Positions 34,236 to 44,711 of a stretch of 64,000 nt of DNA are shown piece after piece. Location of the stretch: NCBI GenBank assembly GCA_951799425.1, contig OX637396.1, positions 33,844,701 through 33,908,700 of the forward strand, read 5' to 3'. The notes beneath the pieces are model-generated. The model did no database searches, had not been told where the DNA came from, and saw only the letters and a program-made list of their open reading frames with translations. The DNA comes from Ilex aquifolium. Lineage: Eukaryota > Streptophyta > Magnoliopsida > Aquifoliales > Aquifoliaceae. Position 1 is the first letter of the stretch, and every line of letters starts with the position of its first letter. The position numbers were made by a program, and so were the translations under genes.

Positions 34236-36289
34236 TTAAAAATTTAAAAAATTATGATTCCCATCTATTCACCATTGAACTAGAAACTTGAGGGTTTAAA
34301 TTGATACAATTAAAAAATTAAGAATAAAAATGAGATGAAACTCATATTTTAATGAAGATCTTTATGTAGCCAAACATCATGATTCCCATCTATCTAACCA
34401 TCAAATTGGAGGAGGATGGTTTTGGGAGTTTTTGCTCTTTATTTACTCAATTGTTAAAAAGTTAAGTAATTGAACAAAAATGTAATTTTTGTCGAACTAA
34501 AATTTTTCACATGTTACATAATCATTTCCCATCCTTAATTTTCCACAAAATTTCACTCTCCATCCATTGTAAATTTCCAACCTTTACCCTAATCATTCTT
34601 CTCAAATCGCTTCAGTACGATGGATCGAGGAGGTGCAGATGGTGTAATAAGATAAATTTTGTACATTGAACGTATATATGAACAATAGAACTCACTTGTC
34701 ACAAAAAGATGAAAAGACATAAGGTGCATTTAATATAATATGGGATCCAATAATTAAAAATGTATAAGGATCAAAAGTTCGTTTTGAAATGATCATAATG
34801 TCTTCGTTTTCACGGACATCGTGACGAATCGGTGATTTAATCGAAATTTCAATTTTACGAATTGTTTCGAAATGTTTCGAGATCTTTTTGTCAATATTTC
34901 ATAACGTGTTGAAGTATTTCATGATGTGTGGGCATTTTTCGACTAAGGTTTTGTAATATTTTGAAAATAAATTATTAAATTTTTTTATCTGTTTTTATAT
35001 TGTTTTCAAAATATTTTTATGTTAGGCAATTAAAACAATTACGCTGAAATAAAATTTAAATCATTCAAAATATACGAGATCAAACTTGATTATAACAAAT
35101 AATTCAAAAAGCAAAAAAAATTAAAATAAAAATAATTCGAAATGTTAAAGATCACAATTCCTTTTTTTTCTCTGTGAGTGTTGGGAAGAGATGAATAAAT
35201 TGCTACTGCGATATAATTTAAGAACATAATGTGATTAGGACTTTTGTATTGATAGTAAAGTGCAACTAATATTGGGACCCACTTAATTATTTTTTTTTGG
35301 ATAAGAAACCCACTTAAATTGAGATCATTATACTGATAGTAAAATGCATTTAATATTGAGACCCATTTATAATTTAATAATCACAAACAATCAAATTATA
35401 TCCTTAAATTGTTGCCGAGGTTTACCATTCCCGCCATCATTCAAAACGTCCGTACCCATAAGTGAGTGATCCTCGCCCACTTTCTGTTTCTTTATTCCAA
35501 TCTTCTTTGCTGATGATTTGCTTCCCACGTATCTCTTTGAAATTCTGTTCAAAGTTTCAAACTTCTCTCTCTCTCTCTCTCTCCCACTACCCACACAGTA
35601 TCTGATGTTTTTATAAACATGCACTATGATTGGTATGTTGTAGCTCTATTCCTTTAATTCATGGGTTTGGGACTTTTTGGAAACACTAACCAGCCCAAAA
35701 AAGGGTTTTGTTTAAGGTTTGAAACCTTCAGTTTTGGAGAGTGATTCTCTAAATTGGCTTTTCTTTCTTTTCCTTTTTTGTTTTGGTACAAATTCTTTTG
35801 ATATCTCGGACAGGGTATCTAACAGGCTTCAGGGTCCTTGGAATTTGTTTAATAGAGGTATAAAAATGCCTTTTATATGAGGGTTTACTTGGTCCTCTGT
35901 CTTACCATTACTATTGCTTGACCTATGATTTTAACATCGTTTCAATAAGCCTTTTATGTGTTTGTAATCTCCTTTTTTATGTTACCTGATTGTTGTTAAT
36001 GTTTTACTCTTAACTTTGCATATCTCTAGATGTAGTTTCTATAGATTTATAGGATAGCTATAGACAGAATATCTTATGCATATTAAGGTAATAGAAAAGC
36101 AGATTCTTTGCTGTTTTCATATCATATGCTCTGTAATAGGCCTTTTCTCCAATTATTTTAAAGTATCAGATGTGATGTCATGTGATTTTCAAGCTATTTC
36201 TAACAGGACTTTCTATGTTTTGTTAATTTTATTGATGCTAAAGTCATAGTTCTATGCTTTAAAATGCTCTGCTACAAATCCACTTGCAT
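34236..36289. other. Non-coding region left of the minus-strand Copia
   Basis: AT-rich. TTTCGAAA-like motifs cluster at 34830-34930. A CT microsatellite lies at 35565-35582, with a minus-strand open frame of 77 codons around it that has no family match. The part from 35640 resembles intron or UTR sequence and could belong to the F-box gene beyond the Copia. This link is not proven. Confidence 0.4.
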
Positions 36290-36682
36290 TGTTAGAATTG
36301 AATGAAGGATGAGAAAGATAAGCTACAATTCTGTTGAGAGAAAATAGCTTGGAACAAAAGATTGTGAAAGTTTGAACATCTTCAAAATAGAATTCAAAAT
36401 ATGCAGTAAAAACTCTTACAATACAGAGGAACCCAAGAGGGTAATATATATTAGTAAAGAAATAACCAAACTAACTAAAAATACTGGCAGTAGCTATTAA
36501 ACAATATAAGAAAGCATTTATGTTTCCAAGGAGCTGAACTGCTTCTGCAGGTTGAGGATTATGAGGCAGATCTTCTGCTGATGATGGGGCAGATCTTCTG
36601 CTGAGTATGAGGCAGATCTTCTACTGAGAGTATGGGGCAGATCTTCTGCTGACTTATTTCTCAATATCCTTGAATCTTGAGA
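36290..36682 (-). repeat. 3' LTR of the minus-strand Copia
   Basis: 393 bp; near-identical to 41279-41694 apart from a few substitutions and one missing 23-bp unit. It holds the last 55 codons of the gag-pol frame. Confidence 0.9.
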
Positions 36683-39600
36683 CTCCCCCTCAAGGTGGAC
36701 GCACAGATTAAGTGTGTTCATCTTGGACAGTAAAAAATGGAATGCAGCAGTAGGTAGTGCCTTTGTTAGAATGTCTGCAGTCTGTAATTTTGAACTCACA
36801 TGTACTGGTGTAATGATTCCAGCAAGCACCTTTTCTCTAACAAGATGACAATCCAGCTCAATGTGCTTTGTTCTTTCATGGAACATTGGGTTTTTGGTGA
36901 GGTGTATGGCTGCCTGGTTATCACAATATAGGAGGGCAGGTCTCGGATGGCTGGTATTAAAATCTTGCAGCAGATTTATCAACCATACAATCTCACAACT
37001 GGTGTTAGCCAATGCACGATATTCAGCTTCGGCAGAGGACCTAGATATGGTGGTTTGCTTCTTTGATTTCCAGCTAATTAAAGAATCTCCTAAGAAGATG
37101 CAAAAATCGGTAGTAGATCTTCGGGTATCAAGGCAAGCTGCCCAATTTGAGTCACTAAATGCCCTGAGGAATGGTGCAGACTTGGAAGAATATAGGAGGC
37201 CTTGACCTATGGATCCCTTGAGATATCTCAAGACTCGATGCGCAGCTTGCTGATGAATCTGTGAAGGGCGATCCATGAATTGACTTAAGATGTTAACAGA
37301 GTATGTGATATCCGGTCTTGTAATTGACAAATAAATCAACCTTCCAACCAACCTCCTATAACATGTAATGTCGATGAGAGGATCTGCTGCCAAATGAGAA
37401 AGTTTATGATTCAATTCCATTGGTGTGTTGGTAGGCTTGCATCCGAGCATACCAGCATCCTCTAAAATCTCAAGAGTGTACTTTCTTTGACTCAAATGAA
37501 TTCCTTTTTCTGATCTTGATATTTCTAAGCCAAGGAAGTACTTTAGATTGCCAAGATCTTTGATCTTAAATTGGTTGTGCAGATATGTCTTGATGAAGTC
37601 AATTGTTTTGAGATCATTACTTCCAATGAGAATGTCATCAACATATACTAACAATGCAACAAATTGACCATCATGAATCTTTGTAAACAAAGAATAATCT
37701 GACCTGGATTGCTGGAAACCAATGGCAATGAGAGATGTGGAAAATTTTGAGTGCCATTGCCTTGAGGCTTGCTTAAGGCCATAAAGGGACTTGTGCAGCC
37801 TACAAACTAATTTTTGATCTGTAAGTGACTCCCCCTTAGGCTGAAATCCCGGAGGTAAATCCATGTAGATTTCCTCTTCTAGATCCCCATGGAGGAATGC
37901 ATTGTGAACATCCAATTGATGCAAACACCAGTTGTGAAGTGCTGCCAAAGCAAGGAAGACACGGACAGTAGTTAGCTTTGCAACTGGACTAAAGGTTTCA
38001 TGGAAGTCGAATCCCTCTCTTTGAGTGTAGCCCTTGGCTACCAACCGGGCCTTGTGTCTTTCTATAGAACCATCTGAGTGCAATTTGGTCTTGTAGACAT
38101 ATCGACAGCCAATTGCTTTCTTTCCTTTTGGAAGAGTGGTGACTGTCCAAGTATTGTTGGCCTCCAAGGCATTTAACTCATCTGTCATGGCTTTGGTCCA
38201 ATGCTCAGAAAGAATGGCTTCCGCATAGGTAGTAGGATCTCGGGTAGAGGAGAGGGAGAGTGTATAGGCCTTGTGAGAAGGAGAGAAATGAGTGTAGGAG
38301 AGGTAATGCTTAAGTGGGTGAGCAGTTGAGTGATGAGGTGATGGTGAAGATGCTGAATTGCAGTGATAATCAAGGAGGTAGTTAGGTGGATTTCTGACCC
38401 TGTTTGATCTTCTCAGAGGTGGAGGGGGTGGTGAACTTTGTGGTAAATGGGAAGGTGAGGGTAAGGTTGTGGTTGGTAGAATGGTGGGAGTAATAGGATC
38501 AGAAGGAGGGGAAGAGGGGTCGGTTGAAGAGGCAGGGTCAGGGGAATGAGGTGAGAGTGGATCTCTATCATTGAAATGAGGAAAGGGAGATGAGGGAAGA
38601 GGATTTTGTAAGCCAGCATCCGAAGGGATGGGAGTTAGAATGGGGTCCAAAGATGGAGAAGATGTGGAATTGTAGTGGTGATGCTGGAAAGGAAACTGAG
38701 TTTCATGAAAAATGATATCTCTTGAGATGCTATACTTGTGACTGTCCAAATCATAAACTTTGTACCCCTTAACCCCAGGTGGATATCCTATGAAAATACA
38801 CCTCCTAGCTCTTGGATCTAGCTTGGTCCGGTTATGTTTGAGAGTGGAGATAAAACATAAGCAACCAAAGACTCTTAAATGTGAATATGAAGGAGGAGCT
38901 GAAAAGAAGATCTCATAAGGTGACCGATTGTTGAGCACAGGGGTGGGGATTCTATTTATCAAATGAACTGCCGTTAGAACAGCATCTCCCCAAAACTTGG
39001 TTGGGAGAAAGGCTTGGAATAGCAAAGCCCGAGTAGTGGAAAGGAGGTGCTGATGCTTCCTTTCAACTACTCCATTTTGTTGAGGAGTATCAATGCATGT
39101 CTTTTGATAGAGGATTCCATGTTTACTATAGAAATCTTGCATCAAAAACTCTGCTCCGTTATCAGATCTAATTTGTTTGACCTGGAGACTGTATTGAGTT
39201 TGTGTCATTTGGATAAAGGATTGCAAGAGGCTTCGAGCTTCAGATTTAAACTTCATCAAAAAGATCCATGTCATTCGGCTATAGTCATCCACTATAGTGA
39301 GGAAATATTGATATCCTTGAGGTGTGGCTTGTGAATATGGTCCCCAAATGTCACAATGGATTAACTCAAAAGGAGAGGAAGTGGAAGAAACACTGCGGGG
39401 AAAAGGATTTCTTTTCTGTTTTGCATAGTGACAGATACTACATTGATTAAAATCAGTACATTTTACATCTGAGGCATGAGAAGAAATCAAATTTAACCTC
39501 TGATTTGATACATGCCCTAGTCTAAAATGCCATAAATGAAAATCTTGACTTGCTGAAACTTGTTGGACATGAGATAAATGACTGGGATCAGAATTGGTTG

Positions 39601-41185
39601 TTGCTGGACTTTGATTGTCAAAAGAGCTTCCTACTGAATTGGAATCAAGAAAATAGAGTCCTTCTCGAACTCTAGCAACTCCAATCATTGTCCATGTAGC
39701 TAGGTCCTGAATGAGACACTGGTTTTTAGAGAAAATAAGACACAAAGAAGAGTCTTGAGTTAATTTGCTGACTGAGAGAAGATTAAAAGTAAAAGATGGT
39801 ATACACAGTACTCCATGGAGAGTTAAGACATTACTGATCTGGACAATGCCTATGTGAGTGACTTGTGCTTTCTCTCCATTTGGCATCTGTACATAAGCTT
39901 GAGAAGTGGAGGTGATGGAAGAGAGGAGAGTGGTGGAGCAGACCATGTGATCTGTGGCCCCAGTGTCCACTATCCATGTGATGTGTTTTGGTTTGTGTGA
40001 AATGCAGGTGGTCATGGATGCAAAATGGTGATCATGTTCAGAGGGAAGAATAAGAGTTTTGGATGAGGGTGAGTGGTTTATCATACCTGCCATGTGGGAG
40101 CCATGATTGGAAGGGCCAGGCTGTGAGGAATTTTTTTCTTTGCTTGAGCCCTCTATGCTGAGCTGTGATGTTTGAGAGTTGGCCAAAAACATGAGCTGCT
40201 GTATCTGAGCTTGACTCAAAGCTAGTTGAGCAGGTTCTGCTACACTGCCATTAGAAAGGTGACCGGTGGTTTGATTTGCCAAGTGTTTGTTTCCTTGTCT
40301 GGTCTTTGTAAACTTGAAATCAGGAGGGAATCCAATTAACCTATAGCACTTGTCCTTAGTGTGTCCAGCTTTTCCGCAATTGTAACAAGTGAGGTCAGAT
40401 TTATCTTTCTTCTTGGTCTGATAGTGGGATGCCGCCAAAGCACAAGATTCTGCAGCAGGAAGAATGGCAACCCGAGCCTGCCTTTGTCTTTCCTCTTGAA
40501 GTACTAGTGAGAAGGCCTTGTCAAGTGAGGGCATGGGACTCATGATGGTGATTTGGCCTCGAATGCCATCATATGTCTCATTTAAGCCCATAAGGAACTT
40601 AAAAACATAGTCTGTCTGCTGCCTTTCTCCAACAGAACCGAGTGCATCACAAGTACATAGACCACATGAGCAGTTTGGTGATGGTCGATAGTTGTGTATT
40701 TCTTCCCATACTGCATTCAATTGAGTAAAATACTCATTTACAGATTGAGTCCCTTGCATGATGGTCCCAAGTTGATGCTGAAGTTGATAAATCCGGGCAT
40801 TGTCAGGTTGTGCAAATCTGTCTTTTAGTTTGTCCCATACTTTCTTGGCATCACCTATGAAGCAGACATTTGATGATATCTCCTGGGAGATGGAGTGAAG
40901 GATCCAAGAGAGGATGATATTATTACATCTAACCCATGGTCCATAAAGATTGCTGGTTGCAGTAGGAGTGGTGATGCTTCCATCAAGGAAGCTTAATTTA
41001 TTTTTGACCGAGAGTGCAAGGGTGAAGGATCTGCTCCATGACAGGTAGTTGGGGCCAGATAGAGGTGGAGTAATGACAACAGTATTAATGCCATCAGAAT
41101 GGTGAAGGAAATATGGGCTGTTGGGGTCCTCAGATGGTGAGAGATTTCTGGCAAGAGGATTATCAATAGGTTCATCTGTAGACAT
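36518..41185 (-). CDS. Copia gag-pol polyprotein, 1555 residues, uninterrupted
   Basis: A single frame from ATG 41185. Domains in order: gag (residues about 1-250), CCHC knuckle CYNCGKAGHTKDKC (about 265), protease IVDTGATDHM (about 403), integrase zinc region HLWHFRLGHVS to CSICHYAKQ (about 555-600), integrase catalytic blocks CDIWGPYS, IRSDNGAEF and NGVVERK, RT with KARLVAKGYTQ and the active-site box LLVYVDDILI (about 1178), and RNase H FSDSNWAACLDTRR with SSAEAEYRAL. The element should be able to make all proteins needed for Copia movement. The normal C-terminus would fall near the polypurine tract; here the frame reads through it (HLEGESQ) and ends 55 codons inside the LTR in a repetitive SAEDLPH-rich tail. 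Lineage was not assigned. Confidence 0.93.
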   Translation of the reverse strand: MSTDEPIDNPLARNLSPSEDPNSPYFLHHSDGINTVVITPPLSGPNYLSWSRSFTLALSVKNKLSFLDGSITTPTATSNLYGPWVRCNNIILSWILHSISQEISSNVCFIGDAKKVWDKLKDRFAQPDNARIYQLQHQLGTIMQGTQSVNEYFTQLNAVWEEIHNYRPSPNCSCGLCTCDALGSVGERQQTDYVFKFLMGLNETYDGIRGQITIMSPMPSLDKAFSLVLQEERQRQARVAILPAAESCALAASHYQTKKKDKSDLTCYNCGKAGHTKDKCYRLIGFPPDFKFTKTRQGNKHLANQTTGHLSNGSVAEPAQLALSQAQIQQLMFLANSQTSQLSIEGSSKEKNSSQPGPSNHGSHMAGMINHSPSSKTLILPSEHDHHFASMTTCISHKPKHITWIVDTGATDHMVCSTTLLSSITSTSQAYVQMPNGEKAQVTHIGIVQISNVLTLHGVLCIPSFTFNLLSVSKLTQDSSLCLIFSKNQCLIQDLATWTMIGVARVREGLYFLDSNSVGSSFDNQSPATTNSDPSHLSHVQQVSASQDFHLWHFRLGHVSNQRLNLISSHASDVKCTDFNQCSICHYAKQKRNPFPRSVSSTSSPFELIHCDIWGPYSQATPQGYQYFLTIVDDYSRMTWIFLMKFKSEARSLLQSFIQMTQTQYSLQVKQIRSDNGAEFLMQDFYSKHGILYQKTCIDTPQQNGVVERKHQHLLSTTRALLFQAFLPTKFWGDAVLTAVHLINRIPTPVLNNRSPYEIFFSAPPSYSHLRVFGCLCFISTLKHNRTKLDPRARRCIFIGYPPGVKGYKVYDLDSHKYSISRDIIFHETQFPFQHHHYNSTSSPSLDPILTPIPSDAGLQNPLPSSPFPHFNDRDPLSPHSPDPASSTDPSSPPSDPITPTILPTTTLPSPSHLPQSSPPPPPLRRSNRVRNPPNYLLDYHCNSASSPSPHHSTAHPLKHYLSYTHFSPSHKAYTLSLSSTRDPTTYAEAILSEHWTKAMTDELNALEANNTWTVTTLPKGKKAIGCRYVYKTKLHSDGSIERHKARLVAKGYTQREGFDFHETFSPVAKLTTVRVFLALAALHNWCLHQLDVHNAFLHGDLEEEIYMDLPPGFQPKGESLTDQKLVCRLHKSLYGLKQASRQWHSKFSTSLIAIGFQQSRSDYSLFTKIHDGQFVALLVYVDDILIGSNDLKTIDFIKTYLHNQFKIKDLGNLKYFLGLEISRSEKGIHLSQRKYTLEILEDAGMLGCKPTNTPMELNHKLSHLAADPLIDITCYRRLVGRLIYLSITRPDITYSVNILSQFMDRPSQIHQQAAHRVLRYLKGSIGQGLLYSSKSAPFLRAFSDSNWAACLDTRRSTTDFCIFLGDSLISWKSKKQTTISRSSAEAEYRALANTSCEIVWLINLLQDFNTSHPRPALLYCDNQAAIHLTKNPMFHERTKHIELDCHLVREKVLAGIITPVHVSSKLQTADILTKALPTAAFHFLLSKMNTLNLCVHLEGESQDSRILRNKSAEDLPHTLSRRSASYSAEDLPHHQQKICLIILNLQKQFSSLET

Positions 41186-41267
41186 GATGAAACTTGAATG
41201 AGAGTTGACAGCAGCAGAAAGAAATCAGAGTGAGGAAGATGAGTAAAAGAACAGGTCAAAGATCCTG

Positions 41268-41278
41268 CTCTGATACCA
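41268..41278 (-). promoter_or_regulatory. Primer-binding site of the minus-strand Copia
   Basis: Inverted it reads TGGTATCAGAG directly next to the 5' LTR, the initiator-Met tRNA type. Confidence 0.85.
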
Positions 41279-41694
41279 TGTTAGAATTGAATGAAGGATG
41301 AGAAAGATAAGCTACAATTCTGTTGAGAGAAAATAGCTTGGAACAAAAGATTGTGAAAGTTTGAACATCTTCAAAATAGAATTCAAAATATGCAGTAAAA
41401 ACTCTTACAATACGGAGGAACCCAAGAGGGTAATATATATTAGTAAAGAAATAACCAAACTAACTAAAAATACTGGCAGTAGCTATTAAACAATATAAGA
41501 AAGCATTTATGTTTCCAAGGAGCTGAACTGCTTCTGCAGGTTGAGGATTATGAGGCAGATCTTCTGCTGATGATGGGGCAGATCTTCTGCTGAGTATGGG
41601 GCAGATCTTCTACTGAGAGTATGGGGCAGATCTTCTACTGAGTATGGGGCAGATCTTCTGCTGACTTATTTCTCAATATCCTTGAATCTTGAGA
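41279..41694 (-). repeat. 5' LTR of the minus-strand Copia
   Basis: 416 bp; has one more 23-bp repeat unit than the other LTR and would drive transcription on the minus strand. Confidence 0.9.
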
Positions 41695-41713
41695 TAGATC
41701 CTGAAGAATAGCC

Positions 41714-42245
41714 ATGAAAAAAAGAAGAAATCCGATGGCTTTTGATGCCCAGAAAGGCAACAAAGAAGCAGATGAACATGTTCAAAGATTAAGCCACTCC
41801 ATCAAGGATCTTCCTGAGCCAATCTTTGTAGATATTCTACTAAGATTGCCCATCAAGGGAATTATCATGTGCAAGAACACATGCAAAACATGGCGCCATA
41901 TTATTTCAAACCCTCAGTTTGCTAAGCTGCACTTTAGACAAGCACAGGTCTGCCCTCTGGTTCGAACCTCGTATGCTGGCCGTGTGTCAAGAATGCTTTA
42001 TTTGGTTGAGCCGACTGAAGTTGATTGTAGGTACTGCATGTGCTATGTTCTTGGCTACTTTAAATGTGACTGTCATAGTAATATATGATGCTTGACACCA
42101 AATTAAAGATCCCTTTGCGCAATGAAGAAATGGTGCTTGACAAGGAAGGTGATGCCAGAATGAGTCATTGCTCTAGTGGTGGTACTAAGAGGAAGCGATG
42201 CATCAAAGTGAAATCCAAAGATCAAAAGTTCAAAATAGTAAATTC
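41714..42245 (+). pseudogene. F-box protein gene fragment (F-box plus start of associated domain)
   Basis: The frame from ATG 41714 contains LPEPIFVDILLRLPIKGIIM and CKNTCKTWRHIISNPQFAKL, a clear F-box that would bind SKP1 in an SCF ubiquitin ligase. Near 42085 the frame ends and continues in another frame as DTKLKIPLRNEEMVLDKEG and KCIKVKSKDQKFKIVNS-like sequence (KRCIKVKSKDQKFKIVNS), which matches the F-box-associated region of plant F-box genes. One indel therefore breaks it. The gene stops at KIVNS, exactly where the CACTA-type sequence begins, so the substrate-binding half is missing. The Copia LTR ends 19 bp upstream of the ATG, separating it from any promoter. Confidence 0.82.
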
Positions 42246-42489
42246 AAGCGAATTTTTTTTTTATTATTATTTTTAATTAATAATTTGTGGCGTTTGATTT
42301 AAACGCCAAAAATTAAGCGGATTTTTTTTTTTAATTAAGAATTTGTGGCGTTTGACTTAAACGCCAGAAATTAAGCAAATTTTTTTTTTTATTAATAATT
42401 TTTGGCGTGTATAAATAAACGCCAGTTTTAGTGGCGTTTAAGTTAAACGCCGGAAATTAAATGCCGGATTTTCCCATAATTCTTGTAGT
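42246..42489 (-). mobile_element. CACTA-type terminus with subterminal hairpins (truncated)
   Basis: The right end, inverted, reads CCACTACAAGAATTATGGG, which matches the CACTA superfamily terminus. It is preceded by repeated GTGGCGTTT...AAACGCCA hairpins (42286-42308, 42347-42368, 42428-42452) separated by T-rich spacers, as in CACTA subterminal repeats. The opposite terminus was not found, so this is a fragment. Confidence 0.7.
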
Positions 42490-42960
42490 GGAGCTAGAAC
42501 AAATTGTGCTACTGATGCTTAAACAGAAAAACAAATTGCTCATATTATAGGATCATTTTATGGAATAAATAAGAAATGACTCGATGAGTTTTCTTATTAG
42601 AAAGCCGTTCAAGAAATTCTAAACTCTATTTCTACCTGTTTTGAGAATTATGCTTCTCAGTCTTGACAACATGATAGTTGATACAGGTGTGGGGGTTTCA
42701 AACTGCAAGGAGAGACTAAAGCTCTTTTTTTGGTGGAAAAGCCTTTGAAAATGGAGCTGGAGTCGGATCTCTCATCATCTAGTAGTGATGAAGATGAAGC
42801 AGACTAGTGGCGGAAGTGACACAACTGAAAAACATGCTTGAAAAACTACTTAATCTTAATGCAGCCCAATCTGCACTTCCAGAATGATATCTTCCCTGGG
42901 AAACAACCTTGTATGCCTTTTCTAACAATTATGTGTTTTTGAACCTTTGAAAGATTCTCT
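42490..42960. other. Unassigned stretch between CACTA fragment and LINE
   Basis: A short readable piece with a Ser/Asp/Glu-rich run near 42765-42810 suggests decayed coding sequence, but I recognise no family. Confidence 0.3.
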
Positions 42961-43925
42961 TTAGTACCTAGATTAACCAGCTATTTTGCTAAGGCTGATG
43001 TTTTGGGTTACTTGAATGGTTTGGGTTCTTCACAGGATTACCCTTCAGGGGTGTGGGACGACATTTTGGAATGTGATTTAGCAGAACAAAAAGGTTTGGG
43101 TCCTATTGCCATGGCTGTTTGGAAACTTTTTGGTTTTACATACTACTATGAGCATGCTGTTATATTTAAGGAATGGGTGTTGGGTATCCAAAGTCAGCTA
43201 CAAGCTGATTAACAATGTTTATTTTTCGTTCTTCTCTAGTCATTATGGTTCAATAGAAACAGAGCACGACATAGTGAAGCGACGATGTCCCTTGATCAAA
43301 TATCTGATTTTGCTCAAACATACTTAGACCAATTTTGGAATAATACGATTGTTGATTCAAAGGAACAACACACCTCAGCTTTAGAGAATGCTAGGTGGTC
43401 CACTTCTTCCACTGGGGTTTTTAAATTAAATTTCGATGTAGCGATGTTTGTTTCTTCTGGAACTTTGAGAATTGGGTTGTCGTTAGAGATTGTAATGGTT
43501 CTTTTATTCAATGCTTTTCCCAAAGAATTCAGGGACTGTTTAATCCCGATCATGTGGAGGCCCTAGCAATGTCTATTGCAATTAAGATCGCAACTAAAGC
43601 AAGTTATTACAAAGTTGTGGTTGAAGGTGATTCAAAATTGGTTATAGGTGCATTGAAAAGAGGAACATCAAACTTATCTGAAATTGGCAAATATGTTCAT
43701 CAAATTAAAAAATCATGCAAATGGATTTGCAATTTTTTTGGTTTCATAGATTCACAGAGATGAAAATGCGGTAACTAATTGTTTAGCCAAGTTTGAGAAG
43801 AATTGTATGAATCATTGTTTATAATGAGAGGAATGTCCTTTATTTTTATCACCTCTCATTCAGCTTGATGTACTTCTTTCTCTTTGAGCAATGAAAATAT
43901 TCTATCATTTTTATAAAAAAATTAA
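42961..43925 (+). mobile_element. LINE 3' remnant with RNase H domain
   Basis: Frames at 43285-43780 read WSTSSTGVFKLNFDVAM, HVEALAMSIAIKIATKAS, YYKVVVEGDSKLVIGALKRG and, after a frameshift, HRDENAVTNCLAKFEKN. This is the RNase H domain at the end of plant LINE ORF2. The zinc-knuckle/RT part upstream is reduced to short pieces. It ends in an A-rich tail near 43915-43922. A different copy from the one at 3 kb. Confidence 0.75.
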
Positions 43926-44672
43926 GCAGATCTCAATACAATAATAACCAACTATATGAAGTTGTATTTGTTCAAAAAAAAAAAAAACTATATGAAGTTG
44001 TACAACCTATGGGAGAGTAGCCCAATGCACGATTCTTGTGTCACATTGGATCTGGAGAGGGTCATACGTTTACAACTTTATTTGCATGCAGAGAGATGAT
44101 TTCTGTAATTCAAACACATTATACGTAAGTCACTATAAAATAATCTCTCTGCAATACCAAGGTCTGTGCTCAAGGTGATATAAAATAGTATATATCATAA
44201 ATATCAAGTCAAAATAAACAAAGTGTGCACCAAATACCCATAGAGTTAAGAAAATTTCCACATATACAGTAAAGAGGGAATTCAGACTTGGACAAGCAAC
44301 TTACAATACTTAACTATGAATAGTCAAATTAGAAAAATAAAACCAACTCTCTTGATGAGACTAAATCCTAGTATAATGTCTAGCGGTCAGACCAACCCAA
44401 AAAAAAAATTAAAAAAAAAAAAAAACAATACAGCAGCCTATTTATAATGTGTTACTCCATGCCCATCCCGTTGAGGCTTTAGAGCCAAGAAGAAATACAT
44501 GGGCTTGAAGATCTCTTTCCTGTAAACCCATTAATAAGATGATGTCAGTCCCAAATCTAGAGAAACCTTCAGACTCGGAAAGGTAGAAACTAATTCAAAA
44601 CAAGGGAAAATTACACTTTAACCCCATTAACTATAGACTCAAATTTCACTTTGTGAACTATGAATTTTTCAT

Positions 44673-44711
<39 letters not shown>

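Larger units (their letters stand above)
36290..41694 (-). mobile_element. Complete Ty1/Copia element on the minus strand
   Basis: LTRs at 36290-36682 (393 bp, the element's 3' LTR) and 41279-41694 (416 bp, the 5' LTR), ending at the plus-left side with TGTTAGAATTG. The 23-bp length difference is one extra unit of a GGGGCAGATCTTCT repeat. The primer site appears inverted as CTCTGATACCA (41268-41278), the polypurine tract as CTCCCCCTC at 36683. The flanks TGCAT and TAGAT do not match, so no target duplication is seen. The other LTR end lacks the usual TG. Confidence 0.92.

Noticed and set aside
36290-41694. Endogenous virus or pararetrovirus
   Set aside because: Domain order protease-integrase-RT-RNase H, the LTRs and lack of movement or envelope protein identify Ty1/Copia.
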